Origin: Chitinophaga pinensis
Lineage (GTDB): Bacteria > Bacteroidota > Bacteroidia > UKL13-3
DNA length: 10,984 bases
Reading direction: 5' to 3'
NCBI GenBank assembly: GCA_945876985.1
Contig: CAMCQX010000025.1
Span: forward strand, 1-10,984
Below, piece by piece: positions 5,733 to 10,984 of the stretch. Numbering within the stretch: the first letter of the stretch is position 1; every line of letters starts with the position of its first letter. The notes below the pieces were generated by a model. It was given only the letters and a program-made list of their open reading frames with translations. It had not been told where the DNA came from and did not search any database. The translations under genes and the position numbers were made by a program.

Positions 5733-8550
5733 ATCTACTCAAAAACATACTCTTTTCCTTGCTCAATTGGCGGAAATGTGGATCGTTTAAGTCTTTAATA
5801 AAACGAATGGCTTCACCAGTTGATTTCATTTCTGGGCCTAATTCTTTGTTTACATTTTCAAATTTTTCAAACGAGAAAACTGGCTCTTTAATGGCATATC
5901 CTTCCAATTTACGTTCAAATACAAAGTCTGTTAATTTGTTTTCACCTAACATAATTTTTGTAGCAATATTTACATAAGCTATACCATATGCTTTGGCAAT
6001 AAATGGAACCGTTCTACTTGAGCGAGGATTGGCTTCAATTACATAAACTTTTTCATTTTTGATTGCAAATTGCATATTCATTAATCCTCTAATATTCATT
6101 TTAAAGGCTAATTTAGTGGCAATGTCTTCCATTTGTTTTTGAACATTTTCACTTAAACTAAATGGAGGTAAAACCGCACTTGAATCGCCACTGTGAATTC
6201 CTGCAGGTTCTATGTGTTCCATCATTCCTATAATGTGAACGGTTTCACCATCGCATATTAAGTCAATTTCTGCTTCTTCTGCCCTATCTAAAAAATGATC
6301 AATTAAAACACGATTTCCAGGTAAATCACCTAATAAATCTATTACTGCTTTTTCTAAATCTTCATCGTTGATTACAATCTTCATTCCTTGTCCACCAAGC
6401 ACATAACTTGGGCGAACCAAAACTGGATAACCAACAACTTTTGCTACCGCAATGGCTTCATCTGCATCTTCGGCCACTCCATAATTTGGATAAGGAATAT
6501 CTAATTCTTTTAACAAATCAGAAAACAAGCCTCTGTCTTCCGAAATATCCATATCAGGGAAACTGGTTCCAATAATTTTTATTCCATGCTCATGCAATTT
6601 CTTTGCAATTTTTAATGCTGTTTGACCTCCTAATTGAACAACTACACCAACTGGTTTTTCTTTTTCAATGATTTCACGTAAATGTTCCCAAAAAATTGGT
6701 TCAAAATACAATTTATCTGCCATGTCAAAATCGGTTGAAACTGTTTCAGGATTACAATTAATCATGATAGCTTCATATCCGCATTCTTTTGCTGCTAATA
6801 AACCATGAACGCAGCAATAATCAAATTCTATTCCTTGTCCAATTCTATTAGGGCCCGAACCTAAAACTATAATTTTCTTTTTATCACTTACAATGCTTTC
6901 GTCTTCTTGGTCAAAAGTTGAATAGAAATAATTAGTTGGTGACGGGAATTCTGCCGCGCAAGTATCCACCATCTTAAATACACGTTTAACGTTCATCTGT
7001 GAACGCAAATCCCAAACTTCATCTTCAGTGGTATCACCACCTAACAAATGAGCTATTTGGGCATCGCTATAACCTTTTTGCTTTAACTCCACCATGATTT
7101 CATGTGGCATGTTTTTTAAGTTAAATCGTTTGGCTGTATTTTCTAAATGTACCATGTCGCTTATTTGGTTTAAAAACCAACGACTGATACGTGTAATTTT
7201 TTCAATAGATGAAATGGGAACGCCTAAACTTAAAGCATCTTTTACTGCAAATATTCTATCCCAACTAGGGTTTTTTAATTTATCAATAATGTCTTCTAAT
7301 TTTTTCTGTTGGTAACCATCGGCTCCCAAACCGTTGCGTTTAATTTCAAGTGATTGTAATGCCTTTTGCAATGCTTCAATAAAAGATCTTCCAATTCCCA
7401 TGGTTTCTCCTACTGATTTCATTTGCAATCCTAATGTTTTGTTAGCCCCTTTAAATTTGTCAAAATTCCAACGTGGTACTTTTACAATTACATAATCAAT
7501 GGCTGGTTCAAAAAAAGCGGAAGTGGTTTTAGTTACTGGATTTTTTAATTCATCCAAGTGATAACCTATGGCTAATTTTGCTGCAATTTTTGCAATTGGA
7601 TAACCTGTTGCTTTACTTGCTAAAGCAGAAGAACGAGAAACACGAGGATTTATTTCTACTGAAATGATATCTTCATTTTCCGGATTTACAGCAAACTGAA
7701 CATTACAACCGCCAGTAAAATTACCAATACTGCGCATCATGTGTATGGCCATATCACGCATGCGCTGATAAGTACTATCACTTAATGTCATTGCAGGTGC
7801 AACCGTAATTGAATCGCCTGTGTGAATTCCCATTGGATCAAAGTTTTCAATGGTACAAATAACAGTTACATTGTTATTACTATCTCGTAATAATTCCAAT
7901 TCATATTCTTGCCAGCCAAACAATGCTTTTTCCACTAAAACTTCGTGAGTAGGAGAGGCTTCTAACCCACGTTTTAAAGCGGCATCTAATTCTGACTTTT
8001 CATTAACAAAACCCCCTCCGCTTCCACCTAAAGTAAACGATGGACGAATAACTAATGGAAACCCTATTTCTTGCGCTATTTCTTTTCCTTCTAAAAATGA
8101 ATTTGCCACTCTTGATTGCGCCACTGGCACACCAATGTCGATCATTTTCTGACGAAATAATTCTCTGTTTTCAGTTGTGTTAATGGCAGCAATGTCAACG
8201 CCAATCATTCTAACATTGTACTTTTTCCATAGTCCAACTTCTTCAGCTTCAATGGCTAAATTTAAAGCTGTTTGCCCGCCCATAGTTGGCAAAACAGCAT
8301 CTATTTTACGTTCTTTCAGTATTTGTTCAATACTTTCAATATTTAGAGGTAATAAATACACATTATCAGCAGTTACTTTATCCGTCATAATAGTAGCTGG
8401 ATTTGAGTTAATTAAAGTAACTTCAATTCCTTCTTCTTTTAATGAGCGAGCAGCTTGACTTCCTGAATAATCAAATTCACACGCTTGACCAATTACAATG
8501 GGTCCACTTCCGATAATTAATACTGATTTGAGGCTGGTATCTTTTGGCAT
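5731..8550 (-). CDS. carB: Carbamoyl-phosphate synthase large subunit, short form without allosteric domain
   Basis: A 939-residue CarB. With the glutaminase subunit CarA it makes carbamoyl phosphate from glutamine-derived ammonia, bicarbonate and two ATP, feeding pyrimidine and arginine synthesis in the cytoplasm. Both ATP-grasp halves are present. The carboxyphosphate half (about 1-400) has R129, R169, a glycine-rich loop at 173-180, and E299/N301/R303 at the same numbers as in E. coli. The oligomerisation region is about 401-555. The carbamoyl-phosphate half (about 556-930) begins VLGSGPNRIGQGIEFDY and contains RPSYVLGGQGM and E839/N841/R843. The protein stops where the E. coli enzyme (1073 residues) enters its C-terminal MGS-like domain that binds UMP, IMP and ornithine. 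The end is intact, with a normal TAA and terminator. Flavobacterial CarB proteins of about 950 residues are also short, so this looks like a lineage trait. carA is not in the window. Confidence 0.97.
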   Translation of the reverse strand: MPKDTSLKSVLIIGSGPIVIGQACEFDYSGSQAARSLKEEGIEVTLINSNPATIMTDKVTADNVYLLPLNIESIEQILKERKIDAVLPTMGGQTALNLAIEAEEVGLWKKYNVRMIGVDIAAINTTENRELFRQKMIDIGVPVAQSRVANSFLEGKEIAQEIGFPLVIRPSFTLGGSGGGFVNEKSELDAALKRGLEASPTHEVLVEKALFGWQEYELELLRDSNNNVTVICTIENFDPMGIHTGDSITVAPAMTLSDSTYQRMRDMAIHMMRSIGNFTGGCNVQFAVNPENEDIISVEINPRVSRSSALASKATGYPIAKIAAKLAIGYHLDELKNPVTKTTSAFFEPAIDYVIVKVPRWNFDKFKGANKTLGLQMKSVGETMGIGRSFIEALQKALQSLEIKRNGLGADGYQQKKLEDIIDKLKNPSWDRIFAVKDALSLGVPISSIEKITRISRWFLNQISDMVHLENTAKRFNLKNMPHEIMVELKQKGYSDAQIAHLLGGDTTEDEVWDLRSQMNVKRVFKMVDTCAAEFPSPTNYFYSTFDQEDESIVSDKKKIIVLGSGPNRIGQGIEFDYCCVHGLLAAKECGYEAIMINCNPETVSTDFDMADKLYFEPIFWEHLREIIEKEKPVGVVVQLGGQTALKIAKKLHEHGIKIIGTSFPDMDISEDRGLFSDLLKELDIPYPNYGVAEDADEAIAVAKVVGYPVLVRPSYVLGGQGMKIVINDEDLEKAVIDLLGDLPGNRVLIDHFLDRAEEAEIDLICDGETVHIIGMMEHIEPAGIHSGDSSAVLPPFSLSENVQKQMEDIATKLAFKMNIRGLMNMQFAIKNEKVYVIEANPRSSRTVPFIAKAYGIAYVNIATKIMLGENKLTDFVFERKLEGYAIKEPVFSFEKFENVNKELGPEMKSTGEAIRFIKDLNDPHFRQLSKEKSMFLSR

Positions 8551-8652
8551 ATTTTTATTTTTTACTTTTTGAAAACAAGAAAAAAGCTTGGTTTAATTTC
8601 AACAATTCACATTTTCACGTAGTTAACATGTTACGCTTCTAAATAAATTGGG

Positions 8653-8683
8653 CAAAGATAATTTTTGAAATCGAAGAATAAAG
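8653..8683 (-). promoter_or_regulatory. Candidate carB promoter (Bacteroidota type)
   Basis: Read on the minus strand, 8660-8653 is TATCTTTG followed by C, matching the Bacteroidota -7 box TAnnTTTG. A perfect TTTG -33 box is absent; CTTTATT at 8683-8677 is at about the right distance but is weak. Transcription would start near 8646, leaving a leader of about 95 bases before the carB ATG. No start-site data are available. Confidence 0.45.
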
Positions 8684-8700
8684 ATTGTGGAAAGAAAAAA

Positions 8701-8748
8701 GATAAATTTTATCTATTTATAAAATAAATAATTGAAATTTATTCAATT
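8701..8748. repeat. Three consecutive AT-rich inverted repeats upstream of carB
   Basis: Three dyads lie end to end. GATAAA/TTTATC is at 8701-8713 with a 1-base centre. TATTTAT/ATAAATA is at 8714-8730 with spacer AAA. AATTGAA/TTCAATT is at 8730-8748 with a 5-base spacer. They fill the space between the ompA terminator and the candidate carB promoter. AT-rich DNA gives such matches by chance more easily, so function is uncertain. Confidence 0.6.
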
Positions 8749-8757
8749 TACATAACA

Positions 8758-8794
8758 AAAAAAGACTCCACACTTTTGGTATGGAGTCTTTTTT
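8758..8794 (-). terminator. Intrinsic terminator of the ompA-like gene
   Basis: AAAAAAGACTCCA (8758-8770) pairs with TGGAGTCTTTTTT (8782-8794), an 11-base loop between; the GC-containing core is 7 bp. On the minus strand the stem is followed by a U-run, 21 bases after the stop of the OmpA-family gene. The A/T tails on both sides would also permit action on plus transcripts. Confidence 0.88.
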
Positions 8795-8814
8795 ATATTT
8801 ATAAATAAGGTAAT

Positions 8815-10368
8815 TTACTCTAAAATAAATTCTACTCTTCTGTTATAAGCATTAGCTTCTTTGGCATCAGATCCCATCATTTTTTGAGCACCCATGGCTT
8901 TAATAGTAATATTGTTTTTACTAACACCAAGATTTTCTAAATAATTTGAAACAGCTTCAGCTCTATTTTTTGATAAAGTTAAGTTAGATTCATCATTACC
9001 AACATTATCAGCATAACCTAAAATAGTTAATTTAAATGAAGGATTGTCCATTATTACTTTAGCACATTGTGTTAAAATAACTCTATCCGTTGCATTTAAA
9101 TTTGATTTGTTTGTTTCAAAATAAATTTTATTCATTTCTACCAAAAGCATGCTTCTTAATTCTTGTTTTAAGCTATTGCTTAAGTTTTGAATTGGTGTTG
9201 TTGAATTTGTATTTGAAGTTACTGCTGCAATTGGTGTAGTTACTACTGGAGGTGTAACTGGTGTTACTTCTGGTGTAGTTATTACTGGAACAATTACTGC
9301 TGGTGTAGGAACTGCTGCTTTGTCTACTTGCGTATCCGCTGCTTTGTTATCATTTAACCCAGCTAATTTTTGACCATCCATTTCATTGCAACCATTAGCA
9401 AAAGTTCCTTTTACATTTGGACACTGATCTCTATAATCTGGAATACCGTCCAAGTCTGTATCTTTGGTTAACTGTTCATTGTCTGCTTGCATTTTTGCTA
9501 TTTTCAGATTGATATTTTTTAAGCTATCGCTCAATGCTAACATAAAATTACTATTTGAATTATTTGTAGTTTCTTTTTCAGTATTTAAAGTCTGGCTTTG
9601 AATGTTCGCAACTCTATCTAAGTGCATGCTATTTCCAAACGAAAAACAAAGTCCTAGGGTTGTTTTTGCCATGTAATCTCTACCTGAACCATAATCCCAA
9701 CCATCCCAAGCATCTGTATAGGTTTGTACAACTTCACTTTGTAGATTAACATGCCAATGATTATTAATATGGTAACGCATTCCTGCACCTAAGCCTAATT
9801 GCAAAGTTGTTCCGCTTGATGAACCAAGTGTTTTTCCGTCATAAACAAAATTTCGTTTAGTATCATAACTTGATTGAGAAGCACTTGCTCTTAAAAATGG
9901 AACAAATTTATAGGGTTTTACCCTGCTGTTTCCTTTTAAGTCGTAATTCAATCCAAATGTTAAAAATGACACACTAGAAGTATAGAACTCATTCGCATCG
10001 TTCGTTTCACCTGTCATATTACCTTTATCATAGGCTAAATCTAAACTTATTTTATTGGTTATAAAATAATTAAGATTAACTCCTGTTGCCATGTCAAACT
10101 TGGTTTTACTACCATTTAATCCACTAAAATCGTAGGTTTCAGTTCCGCTTAACTTTCCAAATCCATTGTATTCAATGTCATAAAGATGGCTTAGTCTAAA
10201 ACCAAGACTTAGTCTGTTAAACTTTGCTTTTACAGCGGGTTTGGCTGTTACAGTTGTACTTGTAACTGTTTGTGTGCTTGGCGGAGCTTGTGCTAATAGG
10301 GTTGTTCCCCCTATTAGCATGGCTGACATCACTATTGCTTTTGTTATATTTAAACAATTTGTATTCAT
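8815..10368 (-). CDS. OmpA-family outer-membrane protein (barrel, TSP3 motif, peptidoglycan-binding domain)
   Basis: A 517-residue protein predicted to link the outer membrane to peptidoglycan. Residues 1-27 are a signal peptide (MSAMLIGGTTLLAQA). Residues about 50-245 alternate polar and aromatic positions like an eight-stranded OmpA-type beta-barrel (GLNYDLKG, GLGAGMRYHIN, TTLGLCFSFG). A short, possibly helical region is at about 275-300. One thrombospondin type 3-like calcium motif is at 303-327 (DTDLDGIPDYRDQCP). A flexible Pro/Val/Thr linker covers about 352-385. The OmpA C-terminal domain is about 410-517 (IYFETNKSNLN, GYADNVGNDESN, LSKNRAEAV). D454 and R469 have the 15-residue spacing of the diaminopimelate-binding D271/R286 of E. 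coli OmpA. It lies 33 bases after a T9SS cargo gene with no promoter seen between, so co-transcription is likely. The signal-peptide codons contain a perfect hairpin at 10291-10319. Confidence 0.93.
   Translation of the reverse strand: MNTNCLNITKAIVMSAMLIGGTTLLAQAPPSTQTVTSTTVTAKPAVKAKFNRLSLGFRLSHLYDIEYNGFGKLSGTETYDFSGLNGSKTKFDMATGVNLNYFITNKISLDLAYDKGNMTGETNDANEFYTSSVSFLTFGLNYDLKGNSRVKPYKFVPFLRASASQSSYDTKRNFVYDGKTLGSSSGTTLQLGLGAGMRYHINNHWHVNLQSEVVQTYTDAWDGWDYGSGRDYMAKTTLGLCFSFGNSMHLDRVANIQSQTLNTEKETTNNSNSNFMLALSDSLKNINLKIAKMQADNEQLTKDTDLDGIPDYRDQCPNVKGTFANGCNEMDGQKLAGLNDNKAADTQVDKAAVPTPAVIVPVITTPEVTPVTPPVVTTPIAAVTSNTNSTTPIQNLSNSLKQELRSMLLVEMNKIYFETNKSNLNATDRVILTQCAKVIMDNPSFKLTILGYADNVGNDESNLTLSKNRAEAVSNYLENLGVSKNNITIKAMGAQKMMGSDAKEANAYNRRVEFILE
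9232..9289 (-). repeat. Imperfect direct repeats in the Pro/Val/Thr linker of the ompA-like gene
   Basis: Two 19-base copies at 9232-9250 and 9271-9289 differ at one base, with a 39-base period. Degenerate related pieces lie between them and after. They encode the Pro/Val/Thr/Ile-rich spacer between the calcium motif and the peptidoglycan-binding domain. The spacer may therefore change length by slippage or recombination. Confidence 0.6.
10291..10319 (-). other. Perfect 11-bp hairpin inside the ompA signal-peptide codons
   Basis: TGCTAATAGGG (10291-10301) is exactly complementary to CCCTATTAGCA (10309-10319), leaving a 7-base loop. In the mRNA it begins 50 bases into the coding sequence and covers codons 17-26 (MLIGGTTLLA). 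No T-run follows on the minus strand, so it is not a standard terminator. Confidence 0.85.
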
Positions 10369-10401
10369 GATCTTGTTTCGTGTTTTTAGTTTTGTTTAAA
10401 T

Positions 10402-10984
10402 TTATTTAGTAATTACAATTGGCTTAACAGTTGTTTTGCCTGCTTGTGTTAAGCGAACAAAATAAGTTCCATCTGCTATATTACTTAAATCTAATTGCGT
10501 AATAAAAGTATTGATTTCAGTTTCATAAACTAATTTACCTAAAGCATCAAATACTTTAACGCTAGTTTCTGTGACACTTTGATCATCTAATTCTATATAT
10601 ATCATTCCATTTGATGGATTTGGATATAATTTAAATCCTACTTGTGTGTTTGTGTTGTTAACACCTACGCTACCTATTGCATAAGCATCACTTTCAGTGC
10701 TACATCCTTCTATTGAACTCACTTGTACAGCATATAATCCTGAGCGAGTAGTGTTATAAGACTGGCTTGTTGCTCCCGCAATTGGTTGACCATAACGTAA
10801 CCATTGGTAGAAAGCAAACTGTTGTTGTACTTGTAATACAGTAGATGTTTTACGTTCTATTACTGGTTTATCTGGAGCACGGTTTACAGTTATAAAGAAG
10901 TTTCCTTCTGTTACACATGACATGCTATCTACAAATGCATAAGTAACATTATAATTTCCAGATCCTGATATCATTGGATCAAAC
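10402..10984 (-). CDS. T9SS-sorted surface/secreted protein, C-terminal part only (5' end outside window)
   Basis: The reading frame is open to the window edge: codons for F-D-P precede the first ATG (10972-10974) without a stop, so that ATG is internal and 193 full codons of a longer protein are visible. The first visible stretch (GSGNYNVTYAFVDSMSCVTEGNFFITV) is the end of an Ig/PKD-like beta-sandwich common in Bacteroidota adhesin-like proteins. A second Ig-like module follows (YQWLRYGQPIAGATSQSY, SGLYAVQVSSIEGCSTES). The last 75 or so residues are a type A T9SS sorting domain with KLYPNPSNG, VKVFDALGKLVYE and GTYFVRLTQAGKTTVKPIVI. It is therefore expected to cross the outer membrane by T9SS and be attached or released; its specific function cannot be told from this end. 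It lies 33 bases upstream of the OmpA-family gene in the same orientation. Confidence 0.9.
   Translation of the reverse strand, partial: FDPMISGSGNYNVTYAFVDSMSCVTEGNFFITVNRAPDKPVIERKTSTVLQVQQQFAFYQWLRYGQPIAGATSQSYNTTRSGLYAVQVSSIEGCSTESDAYAIGSVGVNNTNTQVGFKLYPNPSNGMIYIELDDQSVTETSVKVFDALGKLVYETEINTFITQLDLSNIADGTYFVRLTQAGKTTVKPIVITK

Noticed and set aside
5731..5760. CarB shortened by a frameshift or premature stop
   Set aside because: Downstream sequence is the shared terminator and then the convergent gene; there is no remnant MGS domain, and related lineages also have the short form.
8551..8814. Small gene or RNA gene in the carB-ompA spacer
   Set aside because: No reading frame with a credible start or composition was seen, and no tRNA-like fold; the spacer is accounted for by a promoter candidate, dyads and a terminator.
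9226..9311. CRISPR-like or phase-variable repeat array
   Set aside because: The repeats are degenerate, in frame and encode a Pro/Val/Thr linker; there are no spacers and the unit is not a homopolymer or short microsatellite.
10972..10974. ATG as the true start of the rightmost gene
   Set aside because: The frame continues open upstream to the window edge and the ATG falls inside an Ig-like domain, with no signal peptide after it.

Overview
The window looks like a low-GC Bacteroidota chromosome segment (Flavobacteriia or Chitinophagales type; genus not determinable). Two proteins carry the type IX secretion (T9SS) sorting domain with a YPNP motif. CarB has the short form without the allosteric domain. 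Start codons lack clear Shine-Dalgarno sequences, and the one plausible promoter box is of the Bacteroidota TAnnTTTG type.

Left part, plus strand (1-2072): a compact arsenic-resistance operon. It encodes an ArsR-type repressor, an ACR3 arsenite efflux permease and a low-molecular-weight-phosphatase-type arsenate reductase with a full cysteine triad. An imperfect dyad at the window edge is the likely ArsR operator. The permease and reductase genes overlap by 14 bases across a short tandem duplication. Together the products reduce arsenate to arsenite, export it, and sense it.

Middle, plus strand (2225-5692): a large exported protein related to peptide-N-glycosidase F (PNGase F). Its N-terminal catalytic domain is split by about 500 residues that include a beta-sandwich-like region and a LamG lectin-like domain. 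It ends in a T9SS sorting domain. A hairpin at about 2140-2190 separates it from the arsenic operon. At its 3' end a strong bidirectional terminator is shared with the convergent carB gene, and both stop codons lie in the terminator's A/T tracts.

Right part, minus strand (10984 down to 5731): the 3' end of a T9SS cargo protein is followed 33 bases later by an OmpA-family outer-membrane protein (beta-barrel, thrombospondin type 3 calcium motif, peptidoglycan-binding domain). A terminator follows, then an AT-rich spacer of consecutive inverted repeats with a candidate promoter, then carB (carbamoyl-phosphate synthase large subunit).

I saw no RNA genes, CRISPR array, insertion sequence or prophage. 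The most unusual items are the split PNGase F-like protein with an apparently altered active site, an 11-bp perfect hairpin inside the ompA signal-peptide codons, and the tandem duplication at the acr3/arsC overlap.
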